A stretch of 64,000 nucleotides of DNA from CAVSRC01 sp963830205 (lineage in GTDB: Bacteria > Pseudomonadota > Alphaproteobacteria > Rhizobiales > Kaistiaceae): assembly GCA_963830205.1 (NCBI GenBank), contig CAWHLP010000002.1, forward strand, positions 62,001 to 126,000. Reading direction: 5' to 3'. Shown here in pieces: positions 54,744 through 63,712 of this stretch (its first letter is position 1; each line of letters starts with the position of its first letter). The notes below the pieces were generated by a model. That model was given only the letters and a program-made list of their open reading frames with translations, was not told the origin of the DNA and searched no databases. A program made the position numbers and the translations under genes.

Positions 54744-55109
54744 TCACGGCCGCTTTTCGTCGAGCGCCGCCTTGGCGGCGGCGCGATGGGCCGGGGTGAT
54801 GTGGGCGCCGACGGTGGCGATGGCCGCGATCAGCACGGTGACGTCGTCGGTGAAGCCGAGGCCGGCGATGAAATCGGGGATCACGTCGAAAGGCATGACG
54901 AAATAAGCGAGCGCCGCCAGCAGGATAGCGCGCACGCGGGTCGGCGTCGCGGGGTCGAAGGCGCAGTAATAGGCGGCAACCAGATCCTCGGCGAAGGGGA
55001 TGTAGCGAGCGGCCTTGCGGAAGGTCGCCCAGAACGTGGCGCGCACGCGCTTCTCGCGCTTGGCGTCGTCCTCGGGCCCCAGAATCTCGCCGTAGAGCAC
55101 CTTGGTCAT
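54744..55109 (-). CDS. YkvA family (DUF1232) protein
   Basis: A 121-residue protein. The core AAYYCAFDPATPTRVRAILLAALAYFVMPFDVIPDFIAGLGFTDDVTVL is the YkvA/DUF1232 pattern: a hydrophobic helix ending in the conserved P-DxIPD-x6-GxxDD. It is probably membrane associated. No function is known. ATG at 55109. It lies downstream of thpR on the same strand by 65 bp. Confidence 0.92.
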   Translation of the reverse strand: MTKVLYGEILGPEDDAKREKRVRATFWATFRKAARYIPFAEDLVAAYYCAFDPATPTRVRAILLAALAYFVMPFDVIPDFIAGLGFTDDVTVLIAAIATVGAHITPAHRAAAKAALDEKRP

Positions 55110-55174
55110 CGCGTCCTCTCAACCTGAGACCGGAAAAAGATGGGGCCGCGGGCCGACGGGTGCAAGCGCCGGGC

Positions 55175-55732
55175 TCAGCCGCGCTGCAACACCGCCTGGG
55201 GGATCAGCGGATAGGCCTCCTCGACCACATAGGGTCCGCCGCCGACCGAATCACGCGAGGAGAAGAGGACGAAGCGGTCGACCTCGACCGGGCCGGTGGA
55301 GAAGCCACCGCGCAGGCTGAGATAATCGGCGATGTCGCGCGCGTTGGCATGGCGCAGGCGGGCAAGGGTGATGTGCGGGGTGTATTTGCGCCCCTCCGGC
55401 GGCAGGCCGATGCGCTGCATCAGGCGCTCGTGCTCGGCCTGAAGCTCGGTCAGCGGCGGCGACGGCTCGACGCGGGCGACGATGGCGTGCGGCTTGCGCG
55501 TGCCCAGCGTCCCCACCCCGGTGATGCGCATCTGGAAGGCGAGGCGGCGCACCCGCACCAGCGCCTCGGCGATGGCCTCGGCGGCGATCATGTCGATGTC
55601 GCCCATGAAGCGCAGCGTCAGATGGTAGTTCTCGGCGCTGATCCAGCGGGCGCCGGGCAGACCGCCGCGGAGAAAGGACAGGCGCTCAGCGATCCCGAGA
55701 GGGATTTCCACTCCGGTGAAGAGGCGCGGCAT
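55175..55732 (-). CDS. thpR: RNA 2',3'-cyclic phosphodiesterase
   Basis: 2H phosphoesterase of 185 residues that opens 2',3'-cyclic phosphates (formerly 2'-5' RNA ligase, LigT). The two catalytic H-x-T-x motifs are HLTL at 37-40 and HITL at 120-123. The start MPRLFTGVEIPLGIAERL is typical; a longer reading from 55834 has no homology. The gene lies divergent from the BI-1 gene across about 225 bp and ahead of the ykvA-like gene. Confidence 0.93.
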   Translation of the reverse strand: MPRLFTGVEIPLGIAERLSFLRGGLPGARWISAENYHLTLRFMGDIDMIAAEAIAEALVRVRRLAFQMRITGVGTLGTRKPHAIVARVEPSPPLTELQAEHERLMQRIGLPPEGRKYTPHITLARLRHANARDIADYLSLRGGFSTGPVEVDRFVLFSSRDSVGGGPYVVEEAYPLIPQAVLQRG

Positions 55733-55957
55733 CGGCGAGTCTCCCGGCAGGCTGTCGTCTGTCACCAGACTCGCTGCTTCGCGGCCGGTCTGTAAAGAGG
55801 GTCGGAGGGTCTTTTTTGCCCTGATTTGCGCCATTCACCGATCATTAAGCTGCTGTCATGGTACTTGTTTAGGCTGGGGCCGCAGCCCATATTGACCCGC
55901 ACGTGCGCCAGGGCCCGCCGGGCCGCGCCGACTTGCAACGAAAGAAGGGACCTTTCG

Positions 55958-56737
55958 ATGGCCAATTACGATAATCAGCCCCGCTTCGGCGCAACGGTTG
56001 CGCGCGGCGCTGACAGTGCGATCGATGCCGGCCTCCGGGCCCACATGGTCCGCGTCTACAATTACATGGCCAGCGGCCTGGTGATCACCGGCATCGCCGC
56101 CTACGTCGCCTACGCGCTTGCCACCACCACCGACCCGGCCTCCGCCGCGGCGACGCTGGGCAACGGCGTCATGCTGACCAGCTTCGGCGCGACCCTCTTT
56201 GGCGGCCTGATGTGGGTGCTGATGCTGGCCACGCTCGGCCTGGTGTTCTTCCTCTCCTTCCGCATCAGCAAGATGAGCGTCGGTGCGGCGCAGGCGACTT
56301 TCTGGGGCTATGCGGCGCTGCTCGGCGTGACGCTGTCCTCGATCTTCGTGATCTACACCGCGACCAGCATCACCCAGGTCTTCGTCATTACCGCCGGCAC
56401 CTTCGGCGCCATGAGCCTGTGGGGCTACACCACCAAGCGCGACCTGACCGGCATGGGCTCGTTCCTGATGATGGGCCTGTTCGGCATCATCCTGGCCATG
56501 GTGGTCGGCATCTTCTGGCATTCCTCGGCGCTGCAGTTCGCCATCTCGGTGCTCGGCGTGCTGATCTTCACCGGGCTCACCGCCTACGACACCCAGAAGA
56601 TCAAGGAAATCTACTATGTCGGTGACGACGCCGCCGTGGCTGGCCGCAAGGCGATCATGGGCGCGCTCAGCCTCTACCTCGATTTCGTCAACCTGTTCCT
56701 GATGCTGCTCCGCCTGTTCGGCCAGGGCCGCAACTAG
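55958..56737 (+). CDS. Bax inhibitor-1/YccA family membrane protein
   Basis: A 259-residue inner-membrane protein with seven hydrophobic spans, the BI-1 fold (RVYNYMASGLVITGIAAYVAYA, LGLVFFLSFRISKMSVGAAQA, FGAMSLWGYTTKRDLTGMGSF, ISVLGVLIFTGLTAYDTQKIKEIY and ALSLYLDFVNLFLMLLRLFG). The two Asp of TAYDTQ and LYLDF are the pH-sensing pair in homologues with channel activity. ATG at 55958 after AAGAAGGGA. A good terminator follows. Confidence 0.95.
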   Translation: MANYDNQPRFGATVARGADSAIDAGLRAHMVRVYNYMASGLVITGIAAYVAYALATTTDPASAAATLGNGVMLTSFGATLFGGLMWVLMLATLGLVFFLSFRISKMSVGAAQATFWGYAALLGVTLSSIFVIYTATSITQVFVITAGTFGAMSLWGYTTKRDLTGMGSFLMMGLFGIILAMVVGIFWHSSALQFAISVLGVLIFTGLTAYDTQKIKEIYYVGDDAAVAGRKAIMGALSLYLDFVNLFLMLLRLFGQGRN

Positions 56738-56764
56738 GCGGGAGATGACCAGGCACTGAAAATG

Positions 56765-56795
56765 AAGAAGGGCGCGGTTCAGCCGCGCCCTTCTT
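56765..56795 (+). terminator. Rho-independent terminator after BI-1 gene
   Basis: Perfect 13-bp stem AAGAAGGGCGCGG/CCGCGCCCTTCTT with loop TTCAG, followed by GTTT, 28 bp after the stop. The opposite strand has AAGAAG-side A-runs and may end transcription too. Confidence 0.9.
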
Positions 56796-56813
56796 GTTTG
56801 AAGGGCGGCAAAA

Positions 56814-57345
56814 ATGACCGATATCGTCATCCGGCCGGCAACAACGGCCGATCTTCCGGCGATCACCGAAATTTATGCCGAGGCGGTCGCCACCGGCACG
56901 GCAAGCTTCGAGGTGGTGCCGCCGGAGCTGGCGGAGATGACGGCGCGCTTCACGCGCCTGACCGCCGAAGGCTATCCCTACCTGGCCGCCGAGCGCGGCG
57001 GAAAGGTGCTCGGCTACGGCTATGCCGGTCCCTATCGCGATCGCCCGGCCTATCGCCACACGGTGGAGGATTCGATCTACCTGGCGGCGGATGCCCGCAG
57101 CCAGGGCATCGGCGGGGCGCTGCTTACGCCAGCTGATCGACGAGGCCATGGTGCTGGGCTTCCGCCAGATGGTGGCGGTGATCGGCGATTCGGCCAACGA
57201 GGCCTCGGTGCGCCTGCACAAGGCGGCCGGCTTCGTGCTCACCGGTACGCTCAAGGATGTCGGCTTCAAGCACGGCCGCTGGCTCGACACGGTGATCATG
57301 CAGCGGCCGCTCGGGCGCGGCGCCGACACCGAGCCGACGCGCTGA
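56814..57345 (+). CDS. GNAT N-acetyltransferase (phosphinothricin type), frame interrupted
   Basis: About 176 residues after discounting one extra base near 57126 (CTGCTTACGCCAG). N-part: DIVIRPATTADLPAITEIYAEAV, TASFEVVPPELAEM, LGYGYAGPYRDRPAYRHTVEDSIYL, ARSQGIGGALL. The acetyl-CoA loop Q/R-x-x-G-x-G/A is SQGIGG. C-part: QLIDEAMVLGFRQMVAVIGDSANEASVRLHKAAGF and GRWLDTVIMQRPLG. This is the PAT/MddA (phosphinothricin or methionine sulfone) group. Natural substrate is uncertain. Confidence 0.9.
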
Positions 57346-57630
57346 AGCGGTGTGCGTCTGTCCGGTTTGGACACGGGCGTGAGAGACCGGAGAGCAAATC
57401 CACTGGAATGGCCAGTCCGGTCCGGATGCCCACTTCCGCGGGCATGGACGGGCGGACCGTGACTGCGACAAGCCAACGGCCGCACCCCACACTGGTGCCG
57501 CTGTAGTCGTCTTTGCACGGTCGACTGGCCATTTCCGGAAACGCGCTTCGGCCTATCTTCGCCCGCATTCGCCGGCTACATCTCTGGCCTCATCCTGCCA
57601 GCATGTGGACAGGCCAAGAGCAACCCGGGA

Positions 57631-57909
57631 ATGACTGCGACACTCGACCTATCGGCCATCCTGATCGCGCTTGCGGTCGTCGTCGTCGTCGGTGGCTTCT
57701 TCGCCTATGTCGCCTATCGCTTCTGGAGCTTCGGCGGGCAGATGAGCATCTTCCTCGACGGACGGGCGGAGCGCCAGCGGCAACGGCTGGCCTATGAGGA
57801 AAAGCACGGCCAGCCACCGGCCTGGAAGCAGGCGCTGCGAAGGATCGTCCAGATCCTTCTCGTCCTGGCGGCGCTGGGGCTCGCCTGGCTCAAGTTCAGC
57901 GGCGCGTGA
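57631..57909 (+). CDS. Small membrane protein, unknown function
   Basis: A 92-residue protein with two spans: residues 7-30 (ILIALAVVVVVGGFFAYVAY) and 71-88 (ILLVLAALGLAWLKFS). A basic, charged middle (DGRAERQRQRLAYEEKHGQPPAWKQALRR) lies between them. The topology suggests a small two-TM inner-membrane protein with a cytoplasmic loop. No family is recognised. The 285 bp upstream (57346-57630) and the 233 bp downstream hold no feature I can support. Confidence 0.65.
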   Translation: MTATLDLSAILIALAVVVVVGGFFAYVAYRFWSFGGQMSIFLDGRAERQRQRLAYEEKHGQPPAWKQALRRIVQILLVLAALGLAWLKFSGA

Positions 57910-58142
57910 GGAAGCCTGCGGCGACGGCGCGAGGCGCGGCCCTTCCCTCTGTTCGTTTCCGCGCAGGATTCTGCTCGCAAGACCGATATGTCTTCCGCTC
58001 GCCGGCGCCGTCGGAACCGCGCAGTTGATCGTCAGCATGTTCGGCAGGGCGCAAGCATTGCCTGGTCAGAAATGCGTACTGCGGGTAGCAACCCCGTGCT
58101 AGGGTATTGGATTGGCTGCAGCTTTCCCGGGGGGAGCCAAGC

Positions 58143-59231
58143 ATGCACCAAGGCCTTGTCGATCGTATCTACGAAGCGGGTGTCCTGCCTGAGCTATGGC
58201 CTGCGGTTCTCGACGACGTCGGCCGCTTGGTGCGTGGCATAGGAACCGTGCTTCTGGTGCCGACCGCCGGCCGGTGGATTGCATCGCGCGGACTGGAGGC
58301 AATGGTCTCCGACTTTGTGACCTCGGGGCTTGTTGCCGACAATCCGCGGACCAATCGTCTCCTCGCCGAACCCCGGCCCGGCTTCATCGCCGACCTCGAC
58401 ATCTTTTCCCCCGAAGAACTTGCAGCCGAGCCAATGTATCGCGACTTCCTGAAGCCGCGCGGTGGCGGCTGGGGCGCGGCGACCGTGGTCTCGGTTCCGA
58501 GCGGTGACACGCTCGTCATCCATGCCGAGCGAAGCTTTGACGAAGGTCCCTTCGAGCGCCCCGTCGTGGACATGCTTGATAGCTTGCGACCGCATTTCGC
58601 CCGCTCCGCTTTGCTTTCGGCACGGCTCAATCTGGAGCGGGCCAGAAGTATCGTGGCTGCTCTCGAACAGATTGGCTTGCCCGCCGCCGTGCTGGGGCGT
58701 TCGGGCCGGACCATGGCCGCAAATGACGTCCTTGTGCAGCTGATGCCGGAGGTGGTTCAGGATCGGCCGTCGCGCCTGGCTTTGACCAATGCCGCGGCGG
58801 ATCGTCTCTTTTCTGAAGCGATTGCCCGGCTTGAGGCGACAACCATTGCCTCAATTCCGATTCCGGCGGAGGAGGATCGGCCACCTGCGATCGTCCATGT
58901 GCTGCCAGTGCGCGGGGCAGCGTATGACGTGTTTTCCGGCGCCGAAGCCATCGTTGTCTTGACGCCGGTCGTTCCCCGCGAGGTGCCGACGGCAGCGGTC
59001 ATTCAAGGCCTGTTCGACCTGACGCCGGCTGAAGCCAAGGTGGCGGGCGCGATCGGCAATGGCCAAACCCTGGCCGAGATTGCCATCACCCTCGGCAAAT
59101 CGCCTGAGACAATCCGCAGCCACCTCAAGGCTGTGCTGGGCAAGACAGGCCTCGACCGGCAGGCCGCGCTGGTGGGGCTGCTAAGGGGCGTTGCCATCCC
59201 TGTGCACGAGCAGAAGAACGGCCAGCGCTGA
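58143..59231 (+). CDS. LuxR-type (helix-turn-helix) transcriptional regulator
   Basis: A 362-residue regulator. The C-terminal LuxR-type HTH (FDLTPAEAKVAGAIGNGQTLAEIAITLGKSPETIRSHLKAVLGKTGLDRQAALVGLLRG, given here as the region about 298-352) is clear. The N-terminal 290 residues resemble a sensory PAS/GAF-like region (TVLLVPTAGRWIASRGL, AAVLGRSGRTMAANDVLVQLMPE, VVLTPVV). No autoinducer domain or receiver is evident. The ATG at 58143 follows GGGGGGAGCC. A hairpin after the stop and a low-GC secreted-protein gene follow. Confidence 0.87.
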   Translation: MHQGLVDRIYEAGVLPELWPAVLDDVGRLVRGIGTVLLVPTAGRWIASRGLEAMVSDFVTSGLVADNPRTNRLLAEPRPGFIADLDIFSPEELAAEPMYRDFLKPRGGGWGAATVVSVPSGDTLVIHAERSFDEGPFERPVVDMLDSLRPHFARSALLSARLNLERARSIVAALEQIGLPAAVLGRSGRTMAANDVLVQLMPEVVQDRPSRLALTNAAADRLFSEAIARLEATTIASIPIPAEEDRPPAIVHVLPVRGAAYDVFSGAEAIVVLTPVVPREVPTAAVIQGLFDLTPAEAKVAGAIGNGQTLAEIAITLGKSPETIRSHLKAVLGKTGLDRQAALVGLLRGVAIPVHEQKNGQR

Positions 59232-59243
59232 TTCTTCCGCGGG

Positions 59244-59259
59244 TCACCCAAAAGGGTGA
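59244..59259 (+). terminator. Short hairpin after the LuxR-type gene
   Basis: TCACCC-AAAA-GGGTGA, 12 bp after the stop, followed by ATTTG. Weak as a terminator; could also be an operator for the downstream gene. Confidence 0.45.
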
Positions 59260-59324
59260 TGTCATTTGTAATGCATCGAAGGAAAATGATGCTCCGGATC
59301 GAAACCACGGATGGGAGACGATCG

Positions 59325-59864
59325 ATGCTGCCGCAATTTGGAATGGGTTTGGGCAAGAAAACCGGGCTCGCTGTCGTGCTGATATTGGCAAATATCTTCA
59401 TCTATCCACCTGGGGCGTTTGCTGATACGATCGTAGAGACGGTAGAATTATCTATGTATCCATTCAGTCATTCGTTCAACATCAGTGGCGTCGGGACGCC
59501 CTACGCGATCAAGGCTCCGTACGAAATACGGAAGGGCCCTCATGACTATGATGGAGCGTTATTCGCTCCGGATGGGTTTAAGATTTGCTTGGCTCAACTC
59601 TTGTGGAAAACCGCTTTCATTGGATCTCAGGGGACTCTTACAGCAACGTTGCAAGGTCCATCGGATCACTTGGCGTATTATGCCCATTCTCAGGACGATG
59701 GAGTGGCCGCAACAATTCAATTTACTTTGGTAGCGGCGAATGACGCGACCCAGGCGTGCATGAGTCCTACGGTGAACCAAGGCGCAGTGTTTCAGTGCGG
59801 AAAGAATACGTCCGCAGGTGAAAAGGATTGCGTTGAGAAGCAAGCGGGAGGCGTGGTTCGGTGA
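59325..59864 (+). CDS. Secreted protein, unknown function, low GC
   Basis: A 179-residue protein with a signal peptide of about 32 residues (KTGLAVVLILANIFIYPPGAFA). The mature part is beta-rich with no recognised motif (TIVETVELSMYPFSHSFNISG, APDGFKICLAQLLWKTAF, YAHSQDDGVAATIQFTLV) and four cysteines, two of them near the end. Base composition is close to even and codon use differs from the neighbours (many A/T third positions), a sign of recent transfer. I choose the ATG at 59325, behind GGGAGACGATCG; 59286 is possible. It may be controlled by the LuxR-type gene just upstream. Confidence 0.65.
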   Translation: MLPQFGMGLGKKTGLAVVLILANIFIYPPGAFADTIVETVELSMYPFSHSFNISGVGTPYAIKAPYEIRKGPHDYDGALFAPDGFKICLAQLLWKTAFIGSQGTLTATLQGPSDHLAYYAHSQDDGVAATIQFTLVAANDATQACMSPTVNQGAVFQCGKNTSAGEKDCVEKQAGGVVR

Positions 59865-59902
59865 CCAGACGGGAGCGTGCGGGTCAATCTGAAATAACTA
59901 GG

Positions 59903-59939
59903 GGCTCACCCACAATTTTATCGCCGAAAAAGGTGAGCC
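59903..59939 (+). terminator. Hairpin after the secreted-protein gene
   Basis: Perfect 8-bp stem GGCTCACC (59903-59910) / GGTGAGCC (59932-59939), 38 bp after the stop, in an AT-rich context. It has a large loop and no strong U-tract. It could serve either convergent gene. Confidence 0.5.
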
Positions 59940-60009
59940 ACATCTTCGCGGGGACCAATTATTCGATATTACTATCCTCCAGCCGACGCTGTAGGCTGGC
60001 TCTCCGCCC

Positions 60010-60390
60010 TCAGGCGACGATCTTCAGCCGCCGGTCGATGACCCTGAGCACATCGGCAAGGTCGTGGCCGCGCCTGAGGATCAGGCCGGTGGCGGTGACC
60101 AGCGACCAGATGCCCTGGCGGCGCGCCAGGCGCGGCTGCTTGATGACCCGGTAGAGCGGGATCTCCGTGGTGCGCCGGAAGATCGAAAAGACCGCCTGGT
60201 CCTTGCCCAAGTCGATGGCGTAGTCGCGCCATTCGCCATCGGCGACCATGCGGCCGTAGACATCCAGAATCTGGTTGAGTTCCTGACGATTGAAACCGAC
60301 TGGCCCGGAGGCTTGGGCTGTTGGCCTGGCGGCGAGGGCGATCAGGTTCGCCCGGCCGCCGGACGGCTCTTTTTCTTCCGTCTCGCTCAT
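60010..60390 (-). CDS. DUF2794 family protein
   Basis: A 126-residue protein: VGFNRQELNQILDVYGRMVADGEWRDYAIDLGKDQAVFSIFRRTTEIPLYRVIKQPRLARRQGIWSLVTATGLILRRGHDLADVL. This is shown here by its landmark segments; the ELNxILDVYGRMV and EWRDYAID motifs define DUF2794, restricted to alphaproteobacteria. Function is unknown. ATG at 60390. The N-terminal 30 residues are a polar linker. It is divergent from htpG across 427 bp. Confidence 0.93.
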   Translation of the reverse strand: MSETEEKEPSGGRANLIALAARPTAQASGPVGFNRQELNQILDVYGRMVADGEWRDYAIDLGKDQAVFSIFRRTTEIPLYRVIKQPRLARRQGIWSLVTATGLILRRGHDLADVLRVIDRRLKIVA

Positions 60391-60589
60391 GGTGTTTCCC
60401 GTGTCATCCCGCCGTCATGATTGCCCCGTTTTGGAGGCAAGGCAAGGGCGCGCAATGCAGCCGGTTTGGCGCGGTACGGTCGGCGGCGGCAGGCGGCCGG
60501 GGGGCCTGCCACAATTTCACGATTTTGCCGTTTTTCCGCCGTTGACCGAACACGTTGACGAGCAATCATTTCATCGTTGCCTCAGACGG

Positions 60590-60657
60590 TTCGGCTCGAC
60601 GGAGACCACGGTAGTTTCTCAGCCCCCCAGCCCCCCGAGGTTTCTCGTCGGGCCGAA
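60590..60657. ncRNA. Candidate structured RNA, 68-nt hairpin
   Basis: Arms TTCGGCTCGACGGAGA (60590-60605) and TCTCGTCGGGCCGAA (60643-60657) pair over about 14 of 16 positions, enclosing a C-rich loop with CCCCCCAGCCCCCC. The GC stem and the unusual C-rich loop suggest a stable RNA. A terminator-like hairpin follows 34 bp later. Whether it is transcribed is not known. Confidence 0.35.
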
Positions 60658-60690
60658 TCCCTGACCTAGCGTTCCCGTTTCAGCGGCAAC

Positions 60691-60715
60691 ATTGGCCGGC
60701 CTCGTGCCGGCCAAT
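60691..60715. terminator. Terminator-like hairpin upstream of htpG
   Basis: Perfect 10-bp stem ATTGGCCGGC/GCCGGCCAAT with loop CTCGT, followed by TTGCGTTT. It could end the preceding candidate RNA or isolate the htpG promoter. Confidence 0.6.
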
Positions 60716-60749
60716 TTGCGTTTGGGGGTCGCCTCACCGCCCGCCAAGG

Positions 60750-60778
60750 CTTGAAAGCTGCACCGCCAGCGGCGATAT
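60750..60778 (+). promoter_or_regulatory. Candidate RpoH (sigma-32) promoter of htpG
   Basis: CTTGAAA at 60750-60756 and, 16 bp on, CGATAT at 60773-60778, about 40 bp before the htpG ATG. Heat-shock promoters of the CTTGAAA type are expected for htpG. The -10 match is partial. Confidence 0.45.
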
Positions 60779-60817
60779 CTCGCCCAAAGCAGCCTTTGAA
60801 TTCCTTGAGGAAACCAC

Positions 60818-62720
60818 ATGGCCGAGGGCGAAACAGCGACCGGCGGCGAAGGGTCGACGACCCGCGCCTTTGAGGCGGAGGTCTCCCGCCTGCTGCACCT
60901 GATGGTGCATTCCGTCTATTCCAACCGCGACGTCTTCCTGCGCGAGCTGATCTCCAATGCCGCCGATGCCTGCGAGCGGCTGCGCACGCTCGCTTTGTCC
61001 GAGCCCGACCTGGTGGCGGACGAATCACCCTTCCGCATCGTGCTGTCGGCGGACAAGCACGCCGGCACGCTCACCGTGGCGGACAATGGCATCGGCATGA
61101 GCCGCGAGGAGCTGATCGACCATCTCGGCACGATCGCCCGGTCGGGGACGCGCGCGTTCCTGGAAAGCCTGCCGGAGAACGCCGACAAGAGCGGGCTCAT
61201 CGGCCAGTTCGGCGTCGGCTTCTACTCGGCCTTCATGGTGGCGGCGGAGGTCGAGGTCATTTCGCGCCGGGCCGGCGCGGCGGCAAGCCTGGCGCTGGCG
61301 CTCGGACGGCAAGGGCAGCTACAGCGTCGCGCCGGCCGACCTCAGCCAGGCCCCGGCGCGCGGCACCCGGGTGGTGTTGAAGCTTCTCGACGACGCCAAG
61401 GACTTTGCCGAGGCGGCGACCATCGAGCGGGTGGTCAAGGCCTATTCGGCCCATGTGCCGGTGCCGATCGCCCTCACCGTCGGCGACGGGGCGGGGGAGA
61501 AGATGCTGGCCGACGGCAGCGCCGTGTGGCGCAAGCCGAAATCGTCCGTGAGCAAGGAGGAGTACGCCGAGTTCTACGGCCACGTCAGCGGCCAGTACGA
61601 CGAGCCGGCGCTCACCGTCCATTACCGCGCCGAGGGGCGCAACGAATATTCGGTGCTCCTCTTCGTGCCGTCGATGAAGCCGTTCGACCTGTTCAACCCG
61701 GAGCGCAAGGGACGCATCAAGCTCTATGTGCGCCGGGTGTTCATCACCGACGAGGCCGACATCCTGCCGGCCTGGCTGCGCTTCGTGCGCGGCGTGATCG
61801 ATTCGGAGGACCTGCCGCTCAACCTGTCGCGCGAGATGCTGCAGACCAATCCGGTGCTGGCGTCGATCGGCAAGGCGGTGACGACGCGCATCCTGAGCGA
61901 GCTCGACAAGCTCGCCAGCGACGACAAGGAGACCTTCGAGAAGGTGTGGGACGCCTTCGGCCCGGTGCTCAAGGAGGGGCTCTACGAGGACGCCGAGCGG
62001 CGCGACGCGCTGTACAAGATCGCGCGCTTCAGGACGACCACCGGCGGCAAGACGTGGCGCAGCCTCAGCGACTACGTCGCGGCCATGCGGCTCAACCAGA
62101 CGGCGATCTATTACGCGCTCGGCGACGACGAGGCGGCGATCCTGGCGAGCCCGCATCTGGAAGGCTTCGCCCGCCACGGGATCGAGGTGCTCATCCTCTC
62201 CGATCCGGTCGATGCCTTCTGGGTGCGCACGGCGCTGGGCTTCGACGGCAAGCCGTTCCAGTCGGTGACCCAGGGCGGCGCCGACCTCGACGCCATTCCG
62301 CTCGCCGAAGGCGAGAGCGCGGAAGAGGCGGCGCCGGACAGCGCCGTGGCGACGCTTGCGGCGCGCTTCAAGCAGACGCTCGGCGACAGGGTCAGCGAGG
62401 TGCGCGTGTCGAAGCGGCTGGCGACAAGCGCGGTCTGCCTGGTGGCGCCGGAGATGGGGCCGGACCGGCAGCTCGAGAAGATTCTCTCGCGCGCCGGCGA
62501 ACTCAAGAAGCACCTGGCGCCGGTGCTCGAGCTCAACCCGACCCATGGGCTGGTCAAGGCGCTCGCCGGCAAGGCGACGGGCGGCGGCGAGGCGACGATC
62601 CTCGACGATGCGGCGGTGATCCTCTACGGCGAGGCCAAGATCCTCGACGGCGAACCGCCCGACGATCCGGCCGACCACGCGGCGCGCATCGCCCGGCTGA
62701 TCGAGAAGAGCCTGGGGTAG
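60818..62720 (+). CDS. htpG: Molecular chaperone HtpG (Hsp90), frame interrupted
   Basis: ATP-dependent cytoplasmic chaperone. The N-terminal GHKL domain has HSVYSNRDVFLRELISNAADAC, LTVADNGIGMSREELI, IGQFGVGFYSAFMVA and EVISRRAG. One extra base near 61299 (GGCAAGCCTGGCG) interrupts WRWRSDGKGSYSVAPAD, then GTRVVLKLLDDAKDFAEA and the middle domain (RVFITDEADILPAWLRFVRGVIDSEDLPLNLSREMLQ, shown as the segment near 315) and C-terminal domain read through. Corrected length about 633, normal for HtpG. The ATG at 60818 has GAGGAAACC upstream. Confidence 0.94.
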
Positions 62721-62725
62721 GGCAC

Positions 62726-62790
62726 GTGAATGGTGAATGGCGAATGGCAGGCGGACGAGCGTCTGCGCCCATTCACTATTCACCATTCAC
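62726..62790. repeat. Inverted repeat with ATTCACC units
   Basis: Left arm GTGAATGGTGAATGGCGAATG (62726-62746) and right arm CATTCACTATTCACCATTCAC (62770-62790) pair over all but one position. The arms are made of repeated 7-bp GAATGGT/ATTCACC units. It begins 6 bp after the htpG stop, between convergent genes, and may terminate both. Confidence 0.85.
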
Positions 62791-62807
62791 CACATCACTG
62801 CGGCGCC

Positions 62808-63563
62808 TCACGTCCCGGTCATGTCGATGGTGGCGGCGCCGAGGATCGGGCCGGGCAGGCCGTCCTTGGTCTCGGCCTGGAGCAGCACGGCGCAGCGGCC
62901 GACGTCGGCGTGCTTGATCTCGCTCTTGGGCAGGTCGACCGACATCGATTCGCCCTTCCACATGGCGATCGGGCGAAGCTTCCTGACCACGTTGCTGTAG
63001 GTGATGGTGGCGCCGCTGTTTTCGCCGGCCCGGATCGGCACGCTGACCGAGCGGTCGTACATCACCAGCCACAGGGTGGCATGGGGCATGGCGGCCTTGG
63101 CGGCGGGGTCGGCCGCATCGATGGCGACGGTGATGGCGTCACCGGTCGAGGACAGCGACAGATGCACCGGCAGGCCGTCGGGATATTTGGCGAGCGCCGC
63201 GTCGATGAGCGCCTGGTTCGAGCCGACGACATGGGTGCGGCCGTCGATCACCGCCTGCGGCGTGTAGACCTGGCCGTCGCCGCGCGCCTGGGCGTAGTTG
63301 CGCTGGCGGTCGGTGTTGTCGGGACTGGCGAGCGTGTCCTTCCAGCCGAGATAATCCCAGTAGTCGACGTTGTAGGAGAGCGCCAGCAGGTCCTTGCGAT
63401 CGGCATACTGGCCGAGCAGCTTGTCGGCCGGCGGGCAGGACGAACAACCCTGGCTGGTGAACATCTCGACGACGCCCTTGATCTCGGCCTGAGCCGGGAC
63501 GGCGGCGAGCACCATGCCGGCGATGAGGCCGCCGAAAGCAATCGCGGAAATCGTCGTTTTCAT
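62808..63563 (-). CDS. DUF1223 family thioredoxin-like protein, exported
   Basis: A 251-residue protein with a signal peptide (about 1-26, GGLIAGMVLAAVPAQA). The DUF1223 core VVEMFTSQGCSSCPPADKLLGQYA has the CxxC pair C40/C43 as in thioredoxin-fold proteins. Further motifs are YNVDYWDYLGWKDTLASP, RQRNYAQARGDGQVYTPQAVIDGR and VGSNQALIDAAL. A periplasmic redox role is likely but unproven. ATG at 63563. In this order it is often next to acnA, as here. Confidence 0.93.
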   Translation of the reverse strand: MKTTISAIAFGGLIAGMVLAAVPAQAEIKGVVEMFTSQGCSSCPPADKLLGQYADRKDLLALSYNVDYWDYLGWKDTLASPDNTDRQRNYAQARGDGQVYTPQAVIDGRTHVVGSNQALIDAALAKYPDGLPVHLSLSSTGDAITVAIDAADPAAKAAMPHATLWLVMYDRSVSVPIRAGENSGATITYSNVVRKLRPIAMWKGESMSVDLPKSEIKHADVGRCAVLLQAETKDGLPGPILGAATIDMTGT

Positions 63564-63712
63564 GTGGCCTGCACGTGTGATCCCAGCGGGTGCCGGAACC
63601 TCCGGCCTTTCCCAAGCCGCCCAGGGTCAACCTATGGCCTGGGAGGGTCAAGTTCGAGTCACGTTCGCTTGAGAGCGGGCGCACGCTTCACGCGCGCGCC
63701 CGTGATCGAGGC

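Larger units (their letters stand above)
60391..60817. other. Gene-free stretch between DUF2794 gene and htpG
   Basis: 427 bp holding no convincing gene. It contains a long folded element (60590-60657), a hairpin (60691-60715) and a candidate heat-shock promoter (60750-60778), each listed separately. The first 190 bp, next to the DUF2794 start, show nothing else. Confidence 0.5.

Noticed and set aside
59256..59324. Start of the secreted protein at GTG 59256 or ATG 59286
   Set aside because: Those starts add a polar stretch ahead of the signal peptide, while ATG 59325 has a well-placed GGGAG site and a normal signal peptide.
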